NCBI GenBank assembly: GCA_964584495.1
Contig: CAZPAH010000001.1
Span: forward strand, 25,575-89,574
Length of the DNA stretch: 64,000 nucleotides
Direction: 5' to 3'
Origin: CAZPAH01 sp964584495
GTDB taxonomy: Bacteria; Krumholzibacteriota; Krumholzibacteriia; Krumholzibacteriales; Krumholzibacteriaceae
Shown: one piece after another, positions 27,129 through 36,200 of the stretch
How positions within the stretch are numbered: the stretch's first letter is position 1
Layout of the letters: every line of letters begins with the position of its first letter
Program-made: the position numbers and the translations under genes
Notes under the pieces: generated by a model
What the model saw: the letters and a program-made list of their open reading frames with translations, nothing else
Databases searched by the model: none
What the model was told of the DNA's origin: nothing

Positions 27129-27792
27129 GAATATCGAGCGGCATGGAGCCCGGCTTACGGAGGGGGCTCAAAGGGAGATGATGGAGCGGTATATCGAAGA
27201 GCTCGTTCTGTGGGGCCGGAGGATGCATTTGGTTGGAAAGAAGAGGTTCGAGGAGACACTGAGCGCCCAGATCGTCGATTCGCTGGCGATGCTCGAGTTC
27301 GCCGAAGATCTTCCCGGTTCGCCATTGGCACGGGAGAACGAAGCGCTTGCCCCGGGCGCAGGGGGAGGAGAGGGCGGAAAAACCTATCGGCCCAAGGTCG
27401 CCGACATCGGCACGGGGCCGGGCTTTCCGGGGATGGTGTGGAAGATCGCATCGCCTTCCCTCGAGATTACACTCTTCGAGAGGAAGGAAAGGACATCGCT
27501 TTTTCTTGAGAGGGTGACGGCTCGGCTGAAGCTGGAGGGGATAAAGGCGGTTTGCGCCGATGCCGTAGCGTACGGCGGGAAATTCGATTTGGTCGTATCG
27601 AAAGCGGCCGGAAAGCTGGAGGCTATGCTCCCGGTGGCGGCGGAGCTTCTGACCCCGGGGGGGATCTATGTTACGATAAAGGGGGCAGGGTCGGAGGGCG
27701 AACTTTCACAGGCCGGGGCGGCGGGCGGGAGGTTGGCGGCGCAGAAGAGGTCTCCGTCGGGGAACGGGGTGATCCTGGCATACGCGATCTAG
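27106..27792 (+). CDS. rsmG: 16S rRNA (guanine-N7) methyltransferase RsmG
   Basis: 228 residues from ATG 27106, chosen over an upstream in-frame ATG because the upstream part is the MnmG tail region read in another frame and MRNEEILENIERHG is the usual N-terminus. The motif I SAM site is VADIGTGPGFPGMVWKIA. Before it sits a Gly/Ala-rich insertion (about residues 75-95). The later K-A-A-G-K-L-E segment matches the catalytic region. It methylates G527 of 16S rRNA. It overlaps mnmG by 23 bases. Confidence 0.94.
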   Translation: MRNEEILENIERHGARLTEGAQREMMERYIEELVLWGRRMHLVGKKRFEETLSAQIVDSLAMLEFAEDLPGSPLARENEALAPGAGGGEGGKTYRPKVADIGTGPGFPGMVWKIASPSLEITLFERKERTSLFLERVTARLKLEGIKAVCADAVAYGGKFDLVVSKAAGKLEAMLPVAAELLTPGGIYVTIKGAGSEGELSQAGAAGGRLAAQKRSPSGNGVILAYAI

Positions 27793-27812
27793 CAAGACCC
27801 TGAACCACATGC

Positions 27813-27828
27813 CGTTTCACGTGAAACA
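27813..27828. promoter_or_regulatory. parS centromere site, one mismatch
   Basis: CGTTTCACGTGAAACA matches the 16-bp bacterial parS palindrome TGTTTCACGTGAAACA at 15 positions. It lies about 20 bases after the rsmG stop and is intergenic. Confidence 0.93.
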
Positions 27829-27868
27829 ACACCGGATGGGACGATTGTAATCATGGGCAACACCCCCC

Positions 27869-27884
27869 TGTTTCACGTGAAACA
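27869..27884. promoter_or_regulatory. parS centromere site, perfect
   Basis: An exact copy of TGTTTCACGTGAAACA, centred 56 bases from the first site. ParB clamps load here and spread, and ParA uses the complex to move the origin region. Confidence 0.97.
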
Positions 27885-28077
27885 GAAAGCTGAATCCACG
27901 CCGGGAGAGGGGCGGCTTCTAGAGCAACTTCTTGTTTTTCGGCCCCGCACGCCGTATCTTTCAAAAGAATGCCGTGGGAGATCCGAGGTTTTCGGCGGCT
28001 AAAAAACTTTTTTCGTTGATTTATTCGGGGTGCATACCTATAATCCCAACGCCCACCGACAAAAAAAGGAGTGGAGG

Positions 28078-29304
28078 ATGTTGTCCAAAGGCTTTGTTTT
28101 CCCGTGGTTGCTCGCATTATCAACCGCAGCCGGCCTCTTCGCCGGTTGCGACGAAACGGTAAATTTTTCGAACGATCCCCCAGGAGCGGTAACGATCGAA
28201 GGAGATCTCTGTTATATCGCTACGGAGGGGACGATTCAGCTTACCTGCAGCAGCACCGATCCGAACGGGGATCCTGTGACCTTCAAGTGGACGGCGACGG
28301 GCGGAACATTCTCTCCTACCGACGAGGGGGAGTCGGTCACATGGGAAGCGCCCTATACCCCAGGGGTTTATTACGTTACGGCGACGGCATCGGACGGGAT
28401 CGCCTCGAGGTCCGGATCGATCCAGATCAATGTTGGGGAAGTCGTCACCGAGGTTATCGGTTCTGTCTACCTTCAGGATAGCGGGTATTCCTATTTCCTG
28501 AGCGGAAACGATCCGTTAGTGATCGAGTCTGGGAACACGCTGAGGATCGAGGCCGGTGTAAAAATCGTTGTGGATCAACCCACCGGGGGGCTTCAAGTCG
28601 AGGGGACCCTCTTGGTGGAGGGGACGAACGACGACAAGGTGATTTTTCAGCCTAACGCCTGCCCCGACGAAACAGGATCGTGGCAGGGGATCAAGTTCGT
28701 GGGGGCGCAAGCCAGCGGAACCCTTCGTCATTGTAATATAGTATCGGCGAATAAGGGGGTCTGGGCGATAGACGGCGCCTCGGTCGATATGGACACTTGT
28801 CTCGTAGACGTCGGGCTTGACGTTGGAGTCTCGGTGGAGGAAGCCGCTACGATTAATATAACAGGCGGCAAGATATGGGATAACGCAGGGGGTGGAGTGC
28901 TTGTCCGCAACGGATTTCTAACGGTGGATAACGCATCTGTAAGGTACAACACGAACTTCGGGATCAGGCTGATAGCCGAGCTGATCAACTCCCCGTTCGG
29001 CGCCGAGGTGACCGGTTCTGTAATAGCGAACAATTCCCCCTTCGGGTTTTACCTCTCTGAATATGCGTATCCCTTCATAAATGGGAATTCCCTCTTCTTC
29101 AACGAGGATAACGGGGGTTACGGTTATGCGGTATACCTTCACTCCTATTTCTATGAAACTGATATAAATGCGACGGGGAACTATTGGGGCGCCGTCGATT
29201 CCGTCTCGATAGCGGATATGATCTTCGACAAGGCCGACGACCCTGTACACCTGAGCGCGTATGTAGATTTCTCGGGATGGCTGACCAGCCAGCCCCTCCG
29301 GTAA
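28078..29304 (+). CDS. Lipoprotein with PKD/Ig-like and right-handed beta-helix domains
   Basis: 408 residues from ATG 28078, supported by AGGAG six bases upstream. The signal peptide ends in the lipobox LFAGC (Cys near residue 22). Residues about 40-125 form a PKD/cadherin-like domain (STDPNGDPVTFKWTATGGTFS...YYVTATASDGIASRSGSI). From about 130 the protein is built of short parallel beta-helix coils with regular I/V-x-N/G spacing, ending in TGNYWGAVDSVSIADMIFD, typical of NosD-like repeats. Such proteins are surface- or periplasm-located and often bind polysaccharide; nothing here shows catalysis. It lies between parS and parAB, where most bacteria have no gene. Confidence 0.72.
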   Translation: MLSKGFVFPWLLALSTAAGLFAGCDETVNFSNDPPGAVTIEGDLCYIATEGTIQLTCSSTDPNGDPVTFKWTATGGTFSPTDEGESVTWEAPYTPGVYYVTATASDGIASRSGSIQINVGEVVTEVIGSVYLQDSGYSYFLSGNDPLVIESGNTLRIEAGVKIVVDQPTGGLQVEGTLLVEGTNDDKVIFQPNACPDETGSWQGIKFVGAQASGTLRHCNIVSANKGVWAIDGASVDMDTCLVDVGLDVGVSVEEAATINITGGKIWDNAGGGVLVRNGFLTVDNASVRYNTNFGIRLIAELINSPFGAEVTGSVIANNSPFGFYLSEYAYPFINGNSLFFNEDNGGYGYAVYLHSYFYETDINATGNYWGAVDSVSIADMIFDKADDPVHLSAYVDFSGWLTSQPLR

Positions 29305-29335
29305 TGCTGTCTGCGTGAAAGGCGCGAAACCTGTT

Positions 29336-30154
29336 ATGGGAAAAATAATTGCGATAGCGAACCAGAAAGGCGGAGTAGGAAAGACTACTACGGCGGTAAA
29401 TCTTAGCGCCAGCCTGGGAGCTATCGAGGAGAAGGTTCTTCTCGTAGATGTGGATCCTCAGGCGAACGCCAGCAGCGGGCTTGGAGTGAGGCCGGCGGAC
29501 GGGGACAAGACTATATACGAAGCGCTGATAGGAGACACGCCGGTGGGGGAGATTATTAGACGGACGGAGCTAACGGACCTTGTGCCGGCGCACCCGAGAT
29601 TGATCGGGGCCGAGATCGAGCTGGTCTCGCAGATCGCTAGGGAGAGGAAGCTGAAGGGGGCTCTTTCCGATATTCGGGACGATTACGATTTCTTGATAAT
29701 CGATTGCCCGCCCAGCCTCGGGCTCCTTACGCTGAACACTCTGACTGCGGCGGACACAGTTCTGATACCTATACAGTGCGAGTATTACGCGCTGGAAGGC
29801 TTGAGCCAGCTCCTCGGGACGATAAGGATGGTGCAGAAGCATCTGAACCCCGATCTCAGGATCGAGGGGGTTCTTCTGACGATGTTCGATAAGAGGCTGA
29901 AGCTGTCGAGCCAGGTCGCCGATGAGGCGATCTCGTACTTCGGCGATAAGGTGTACGATAATATTATCCCCAGAAACGTGAGGCTGAGCGAGTGCCCGAG
30001 CTTCGGGAAGCCCGTTATTCTCTATGACGTGTCTAGCGCAGGCGCCAAAAGCTATTTGAAGCTTGCCGCCGAGCTGCTCGAGAAGCAGAAGGGACAAAGG
30101 GCGGCCGCAGGTCGGAAAGAAAGGCTCTACGGGGCGAGAGAGGGTGTGAAATGA
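29336..30154 (+). CDS. parA: Chromosome partitioning ATPase ParA (Soj)
   Basis: 272 residues from ATG 29336 (MGKIIAIANQ); a GTG at 29315 is in frame but adds an atypical leader. The deviant Walker A is KGGVGKTTTAVNL with the signature Lys, A' is VDVDPQANAS, and Walker B is FLIIDCPPSLGLL. The protein is short, without the N-terminal HTH of plasmid ParA types, so it is the chromosomal Soj type. ATP-bound dimers coat the nucleoid and pull ParB-parS complexes apart. Its stop overlaps the parB start (ATGA). Confidence 0.96.
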   Translation: MGKIIAIANQKGGVGKTTTAVNLSASLGAIEEKVLLVDVDPQANASSGLGVRPADGDKTIYEALIGDTPVGEIIRRTELTDLVPAHPRLIGAEIELVSQIARERKLKGALSDIRDDYDFLIIDCPPSLGLLTLNTLTAADTVLIPIQCEYYALEGLSQLLGTIRMVQKHLNPDLRIEGVLLTMFDKRLKLSSQVADEAISYFGDKVYDNIIPRNVRLSECPSFGKPVILYDVSSAGAKSYLKLAAELLEKQKGQRAAAGRKERLYGAREGVK

Positions 30155-31005
30155 GAAAAAAGGTGCTGGGAAGGGGCCTCGAGGCTCTCATTTCGCGCGA
30201 CCTGAAGGAAAGCGTGTCGGAGACCGAGCGCGTGATGGAGCTCGAGGTAGATCTCATAGATCCCAACCCCAACCAGCCGAGAAAAGATTTTGACGGCAAG
30301 AATCTTGAAGAGCTCGCAGCCTCGATCAGGGAGAACGGAGTTCTCCAGCCCGTAGTGGTGAGAAGGGCGGGGGAGCGCTACGAGCTCATCGTCGGAGAGC
30401 GTAGATTCAGGGCTTCCGCACTGGCGGGGAAGCGTACCCTGCCGGCGATAGTGAGGGATGTTGGCGACGACGAATCCCTGAGATTCGCGCTGATGGAAAA
30501 CCTTCAGAGGGAAGACCTGAATCCGGTTGAGGAGGCCAGGGGATACATGGCGCTTCAGGAGGGGTACGGGATGTCGGTTAAAGAGATCGCCGCGATGATA
30601 GGAAAGGACAGAAGCACCGTTGCCAATACGCTGAGACTCCTCAACCTGCCTGAAAAGATTCTCCTTCTTCTTCAAGAAGGAAGGTTGAAGGCCGGTCACG
30701 CGAGGGCCCTGCTGTCGATAGAGGGGGAGAAGGCCCAGCTCGAGTGGGCCGGGCAGGTGATAGAGAACGGGTTCTCGGTAAGGGAGATAGAGACCAGCCT
30801 CAAGAGGAAAAAAGACGGAAGGAGGAGGTCGAGAAAGCGCTCGGACCCGATGATCAGGGAGATGGAAGAGAGGGCGGAAAGGGTATTCGGCACAAGGGTG
30901 AGGATAGTGGAACGAAAAAAAGGTGGGGTGGTGTCGATCGAGTACTACTCCAGCGAGGAGCTTGAAGGGATACTGGAGAAGATGGGCGTTGAAACGCAAA
31001 GCTGA
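30151..31005 (+). CDS. parB: Chromosome partitioning protein ParB (Spo0J)
   Basis: 284 residues. The N-terminal CTPase domain contains DPNPNQPRKDFD, the C motif around YELIVGERRFRAS and LMENLQREDLNPVEEARGY. The central HTH is SVKEIAAMIGKDRSTVANTLRLL, and a basic linker KRKKDGRRRSRKRS precedes the C-terminal dimerisation domain. ParB clamps on the parS sites found 2.3 kb upstream and slides using CTP. It is translationally coupled to parA. Confidence 0.96.
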   Translation: MRKKVLGRGLEALISRDLKESVSETERVMELEVDLIDPNPNQPRKDFDGKNLEELAASIRENGVLQPVVVRRAGERYELIVGERRFRASALAGKRTLPAIVRDVGDDESLRFALMENLQREDLNPVEEARGYMALQEGYGMSVKEIAAMIGKDRSTVANTLRLLNLPEKILLLLQEGRLKAGHARALLSIEGEKAQLEWAGQVIENGFSVREIETSLKRKKDGRRRSRKRSDPMIREMEERAERVFGTRVRIVERKKGGVVSIEYYSSEELEGILEKMGVETQS

Positions 31006-31043
31006 GTGGGGGTCGATATAGGGCGGCACCGCGGGATAGAGGG

Positions 31044-31823
31044 ATGAAAAAAGACACCTTTTCAATAATCATTGTTCCTCATGACCTTAATAAAACGAGG
31101 ACATACAAGATCCCGTACAGGTTTCTCTATGTTTCCCTGGTCTTCCTTGTAATAGGAACGATAGCGCTGGTCGTTTTCTTAGCTACTTACGGAAAACTAC
31201 TGGTAAAGACGCGGGAAACGATGATGCTGGAGAGGCAGGTCGGAGAGTTGACGAGGAGGAATGAGCAGATCGGAGAGCTGATGAGAAACCTCTCTCAGCT
31301 TCACGCGATGGATCTTAAGGTTCGAGGGATGCTGGGGCTTGACATAGCCAGCCAGGATAGTATAGCGATTCGTAATGTTGAATCAGGTGACGATCAGCTT
31401 GACAGGGAGGTGCAAGACGAAAAATCCCGAATGCTGAGGGCCATACCCGGCTTCTGGCCCGTAAAGGGTTATATTACCAGGGGATTTAGCATTGGCGGGG
31501 GAGAGGGCGCCCCCGATTATCATCCGGGGATCGATATCGGAGTGGAGAGGGGGGTCCCCGTCCGGGCCGCGGCCGCGGGCTATGTTGAAGATGCCGGATG
31601 GGATGATGTCTACGGGTATTATATTCAAATCGATCACGGGTATGGTATAAAAACACTTTACGGGCATAACGACAGGCTGGTAGTAGTTAAGGGTGAAAGG
31701 GTGGGGAGGGGACAGACCATCGCCTACTCGGGGAGCACGGGGGTAAGTTCAGCTCCGCACCTGCATTTCGAGGTGAAGCAGAACAATGTTTATGTAGATC
31801 CTTTGAAGTACCTATTGCAGTGA
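31044..31823 (+). CDS. M23-family murein endopeptidase, membrane anchored
   Basis: 259 residues. There is a short cytoplasmic N-terminus, one TM helix at about residues 29-50, and a periplasmic coiled coil (about 55-95) with repeated Glu/Arg/Leu. The M23 LytM domain follows: HPGIDIG supplies the HxxxD zinc ligands, YGHND the catalytic His, and APHLHFEVK the HxH motif. All zinc and catalytic residues are intact, so it should cut peptidoglycan cross-links. It is followed 13 bases later by a bactofilin gene; M23-bactofilin pairs control cell shape in several phyla. Confidence 0.92.
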   Translation: MKKDTFSIIIVPHDLNKTRTYKIPYRFLYVSLVFLVIGTIALVVFLATYGKLLVKTRETMMLERQVGELTRRNEQIGELMRNLSQLHAMDLKVRGMLGLDIASQDSIAIRNVESGDDQLDREVQDEKSRMLRAIPGFWPVKGYITRGFSIGGGEGAPDYHPGIDIGVERGVPVRAAAAGYVEDAGWDDVYGYYIQIDHGYGIKTLYGHNDRLVVVKGERVGRGQTIAYSGSTGVSSAPHLHFEVKQNNVYVDPLKYLLQ

Positions 31824-31835
31824 GGTTCGGAAAAG

Positions 31836-32312
31836 ATGAAAAAAAATTCAATGAAGGGTGTCACAATCTTCGGGAAAGAGGGTGAAAAGATGATAGCGGA
31901 GGGAAAAATGAACTCGATTATCGGAAAGGGATGCAAGATCACCGGCACGATCGATGTCCAGGATGGAACGTTGAGGATCGACGGTGAATTCGAGGGGACA
32001 GTCAATTGCCCCGGCACGCTCGTTATAGGTAAAGGTGGCCGGGTCAAAGCCGATGTCAAGGTCAACAACGCTGTTGTCGGCGGCAACGTGATGGGTAATA
32101 TTGATGCCAACGAGAAGATCGAGCTTCAGGCAGGCTCGAGGGTGGAGGGAGATATCAAAACCACTCGGCTCGTAATAGACGAGGGAGTCTTCTTCGAGGG
32201 TTCCTGTAAGATGAGCCCGAGCGAGCAGAGCCGGCGCGCCATGGCGCAGGAGATCTCCCCCTCCGATAAAAAGGGAGAGAAGAAAGAGCCGGCCAACGCC
32301 TGGACTAAATAA
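31836..32312 (+). CDS. Bactofilin
   Basis: 158 residues. The central domain (about 22-125) is the DUF583/bactofilin beta-helix, built of repeated coils such as GKGCKITGTIDVQDGTLRIDGEFEGTVNCPGTLVIGKGGRVKADVKVNNAVVGGNVMGNID. It is flanked by short polar tails, the C-terminal one Lys-rich. Bactofilins polymerise without nucleotide into membrane-bound filaments that place cell-wall enzymes or, in Myxococcus, ParABS components. The neighbours here offer both partners. A second in-frame ATG at residue 19 is possible, but the first is near a GAGG site. Confidence 0.93.
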   Translation: MKKNSMKGVTIFGKEGEKMIAEGKMNSIIGKGCKITGTIDVQDGTLRIDGEFEGTVNCPGTLVIGKGGRVKADVKVNNAVVGGNVMGNIDANEKIELQAGSRVEGDIKTTRLVIDEGVFFEGSCKMSPSEQSRRAMAQEISPSDKKGEKKEPANAWTK

Positions 32313-32361
32313 AAGAAAGATTTGACCGGCAACCGCTGTCCGCCGGGAAGTAAGTGGGAAT

Positions 32362-32392
32362 AAAAAAGGGGATGCCCCCCGCAGGCACCCCC
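32362..32392 (-). terminator. Rho-independent terminator of hsp20
   Basis: On the minus strand GGGGGTGCC pairs with GGCATCCCC (nine pairs including one G-U) and is followed by TTTTTTATT. It lies about 30 bases past the hsp20 stop. The plus strand lacks a T-run after the stem, so it does not clearly terminate the bactofilin operon. Confidence 0.72.
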
Positions 32393-32419
32393 CTCACATC
32401 AAGCGGCGTTATCGAAACG

Positions 32420-32866
32420 CTACTTGACCTTGATCTTGATCTCCTTCGGCTTGACGGGCTCTGTCTTGGGCACCGTGAGCTTCAGGACCCCGTCCTTATA
32501 CTCGGCCTCGACATCTTCCTCCTTGACGTTTTCGGGAAGAGCGAAGCTTCTGGCGAAAGTACCGTAGCGCCTCTCGCAGATATGGTAGTTCTTCTCCTTC
32601 TTATCGTTCTCGAACTTTCTCTCGCCCCTTATCGTGAGGATGCCTTCCTGGACCTCGATGTTGATATTGTCCTTCTCCATGCCCGGGATCTCGGCTGTGA
32701 TCTCGAGCCTGTCGTCGAACTCCTCGACATCCACTCTTGGAGCCCAATCGAATTTCTGCAGCCCGGTGGCTCCCCTGCCCTCGCCTAAGAAGCTGTCTAA
32801 CAGTCTTGCCATATCGGTATAGACTGCGGGAAAAGCCGTAGGCTGATTCCATCTTACCATTTTCAT
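32420..32866 (-). CDS. Small heat-shock protein, Hsp20/alpha-crystallin family
   Basis: 148 residues. The alpha-crystallin domain covers about 45-135: VDVEEFDDRLEITAEIPGMEKDNINIEV, LTIRGERKFE, the Y-G-x-F-x-R-x-F-x-LPE element, and AEYKDGVLKLTVPK. The C-terminal tail has the KPKEIKIKVK anchor. It is an ATP-independent holdase. An AAGGAGG site lies six bases upstream of the ATG. It is the only minus-strand gene between dnaA and the right end of the window and has its own terminator, so it is a separate stress gene. Confidence 0.94.
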   Translation of the reverse strand: MKMVRWNQPTAFPAVYTDMARLLDSFLGEGRGATGLQKFDWAPRVDVEEFDDRLEITAEIPGMEKDNINIEVQEGILTIRGERKFENDKKEKNYHICERRYGTFARSFALPENVKEEDVEAEYKDGVLKLTVPKTEPVKPKEIKIKVK

Positions 32867-32925
32867 TTCCGTTCCTCCTTGTTTATCGGTCCGCGTTCGC
32901 CCTTCTATTTACGACCTATTATTAA

Positions 32926-32942
32926 CGCATCTTACGTGCCAA
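32926..32942 (-). promoter_or_regulatory. Possible sigma-54-type promoter for hsp20
   Basis: The minus strand reads TTGGCACGTAAGATGCG: an exact -24 TGGCACG, then ATGC where the -12 consensus is TTGC, with correct spacing. A sigma-70 promoter using the downstream TTAATAATA is an alternative. Confidence 0.25.
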
Positions 32943-33067
32943 AAGCCAACCGCAAGCATAACCTTTTTATTATTAATACGATACGTCGGTTGTAAAAAAC
33001 CGTCCCGAAAGATTCCACCTCGTTGACTGCCACGCCCTTTACAAAGCCAGCCATATTGGCAGCACAT

Positions 33068-33109
33068 GCCTGCCTTGTGGTGGCATAATGGCAGGCCTGC
33101 CATGGCAGG
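33068..33109. repeat. Nested palindromes between hsp20 and the S8 protease
   Basis: A 16-bp perfect palindrome ATGGCAGGCCTGCCAT (33088-33103) overlaps a 14-bp perfect palindrome CCTGCCATGGCAGG (33096-33109). GCCTGCC at 33068-33074 can also pair with GGCAGGC at 33090-33096. Three mutually exclusive stems are therefore possible. No T-run follows on either strand, so it is not a simple terminator. Confidence 0.6.
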
Positions 33110-33258
33110 AGCAAAGCAGGAAAGAGGGCCGGATGGTAGACGGGGGCATAGGCAGGAAAAGGTCAAGGAGCCTGCCCGGAAAGCCGAAATAGAGTATAGG
33201 GCAAAGCTAAGAGAGACAGCCGGGTAAATGGTTTGAATCGATAAAGGACCGGGAAGGG

Positions 33259-36200
33259 ATGAGGGTGAAAAAAGAGAGAAGCATACTCGCGGCGGCTATT
33301 GTCGCAGCAGCTATCGCATATGGGCTGCCTGCCGAGAGGATCGGACTTTCAGGGAACGAGGCTGCCGGAGGCGGCGCAGGCGAAGGGGAGCTGTACGTAG
33401 CCTCGGCCAAAATAGGGGAAGATTCGGTAGGCGGCTTTGAAAAGGTATATAGGACGGAGATTTCGCCGGCGAGAAGAATTGAACGAGGCTCGGGAAAATA
33501 CCTCGCCGAAGCGGAGGGCGGGATTATGCAGGATAAGCCGCGCGATCCCCTGTGGCCCGAGCAGTGGGGGGCTATGCGGATAGGAACCGAAGAAGCTTGG
33601 AAGTCGACGACCGGCACGGCGGATGTCGTGATAGCGATAATAGATACAGGCTGCGATTTGGATCATCCGGACCTAGAAGGCAGCCTCTGGGTGAATGAAG
33701 AGGAGAGAGACGGGATTGAAGGGGTGGATGACGACGGGAACGGCTATATAGATGATATTCACGGCTACGATTTCGTCTCCGTTCCTGCGGAGGATGTCTT
33801 CCCCGGGGAGGATCCGGGACCGCCGGACTGCGAGCCGTATGACTTCTCGGGCCACGGTACGCACGTGGCGGGGATAGTGGCGGCCGCAGCGGGCAACGGA
33901 GAAGGCGTAGAGGGGGTGGCCCCTTCGTGCCGGCTGATGATACTGAGGGCCGGATATATGTCCGCCGAAGGCTCCTCGCTGCTGAGGGAGAGGGATATCA
34001 CGGAAGCGCTGGGATATGCGGCATCGATGGGAGCCGATATCGTGAACATGAGCTTTGCGGGAGAGGGATCGCCGTCTCTTCGCGAGGCGATTTCAGAGGC
34101 GGTAAGGGCGGGGGTAACGGTCGTGTCGACGGCGGGGAACGGGGGCGAAGGCGGGGTTTCTTATCCGGGCGCCTATGACGAGACGATAGCGGTGGCGGCG
34201 GTGGACCTTGCCGGGGAGCTTGCCGCATTCTCGGGCCGGGGGGGCTGGGTCGATTGCTCGGCACCGGGGGTGGATATAATCTCGACCGAGCCGGAAGGTT
34301 ACGGCCTGAGGAGCGGGACGTCTTCCGCCGCCCCATTCGTGTCGGGTATCGCCGCTCTTGTTGTTTCGCTCCATCAGGACTGGACCCCTTTCCAGGTCAG
34401 GGCCCAGATCGTATTCACCTGCGAGGAAATATTCGGACCTCCATATCCGGAGCAATACGAAGGGGGCAGAGGTCTTTGCCGGGCAGATATCGCCGTTTCT
34501 GCGCGGCCGCTCGAAATTCTTGAAATCCAATCGGTAGGGATAGATGATGAGGGGGGTGACGGTGACGGCGTCGCGGACCCTGAAGAAGATGTGTGCTTGA
34601 CCGTCTCGGCGGTCAACTCGTGGGGAGCTATCGATGGGGGTATAATCCGCATTGAGTCGGTAAGCGATTACATCGAGATGACGAGCAGCGATGAGACGGC
34701 GGTAGCGCATGCAAGTGCCGGAGAGCTGCTGGAGACGGAGGCGGAATTTCACGTCAGGAGGGATGTAGTTCCCGGGAGCGATGCGGGTCTCCGACTGGCG
34801 CTTACTTTGGAAGGAGAGACGAAATATTTCCCTTTCAAGGTTTTATTGAAGGGAAAACAGCGGCTGGTATGCAGAACGGTTCTTATAGAGGAATTGGATG
34901 GTAACGGTAACGGGGGGGCGGACCACGGGGAGAAGATCAGGCTCGAAGTGGAGATATTGAATCTGGGAGTTAAGGCCCTATCGGCGGCGGCTGAGCTGCT
35001 CCCCTGCGAGATCGGGCGGGGGGAAGGGACGGATATCTTTCAGCTGGGGGATATGGAGAGTGGCGATGTCAAATGGGCCGGATTCATTTTTAATATTGAT
35101 GGAGAGACGGACGGCGGCGGGTTGGCGCTTGTTCCGATCGAGGTCTCGAGCGTCGGCTATGAGGAGAAGGAAGAGATAGCGGTGTGGATATCCTACAGGG
35201 GGGACGAGGAGAGCGGTGAAGAGGCAGCGATGCTGCAGAACGGACCGGGACACAGCGGATATTACGACGAAGGCCCCGGGATGCCGATTGAAAGGTGCTG
35301 GACGAGGGATCTTGAGGGGGAGGGGTCGCTGCGGTGCCAGCCCGTTTCGCAGGGGGGTGCGGTCTTTGTGGCGAGGGCCGAGGAGGGGAAAACCGCGGTC
35401 TACTCGCTGGAAGCGGAGGATGGAGCCCTGCTCTGGAAGACGCTTCTTCCGGGGGCGGTGGGGTTTGGACCCTCTTCGATATCCTGGCACAAGGGGGTGA
35501 TATGCGCGTCGGGAGGCGCGGCGCTCCACGGAATCGATGCGGAGAAGGGGAGGATAGTTTGGACTTGGTATCCATCTGTACCTGAAGAGCGGGACAGGTT
35601 CAGCGTGGGGAATCCAGCGGCTGCCGGGGGTAAGATATTCGCCACGGTTCATGATAGAGCGGCGGCCGGTCCCGACATGATCTGCCGCCTCGATCAGTTT
35701 ACCGGAAAGAATGAATGGACGGGCTATTGCATGGAGGGCGGCTGTTTCAACGGTGATCCGCCCGCATGCTTCGGCGATGCAGTAATAACGGCAGATCAGG
35801 CGGGAGGTGTGACGGCGTGGAATTCGGCATCGGGGGATCTGCTCTGGTATTCCCGTGCGGAGTGTGCGCCGGCCGTTCCGGTGGCCGCGTTCTCCTCGGC
35901 GGTGGTAGTCGCGGACGTTGAGGGTGTCGTGAGATGTTTCGATACGAGGACGGGGGAGATAAGATGGCAAAGACCGACGGGTGCATCTCCGTCGGGGCCT
36001 TTTTGCATCTGCGAAGCGGAAGGCTCGATCTGGCTGCCCCTGAGGTTTCCCGACAGCCGGGCGTTGTGCTTGATCGAATCCTCGAACGGAGAGATCGTCC
36101 GGCTGTTTGAACCCGACGATCTTTGCACGGGCCTTTCCATGGCGGGAGATTTTCTCTATGCGACGTCGGGCAACGGCTCGTTCGCACTTTACGACGCGGA

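Larger units (their letters stand above)
32867..33258. other. Intergenic region between hsp20 and the S8 protease
   Basis: 392 bases, no gene. The first 130 bases are AT-rich and hold the hsp20 control region. Positions 33061-33110 hold nested palindromes. The rest (33110-33258) is purine-rich leader of the protease gene. No transposase remnant or RNA gene is recognised. Confidence 0.6.
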
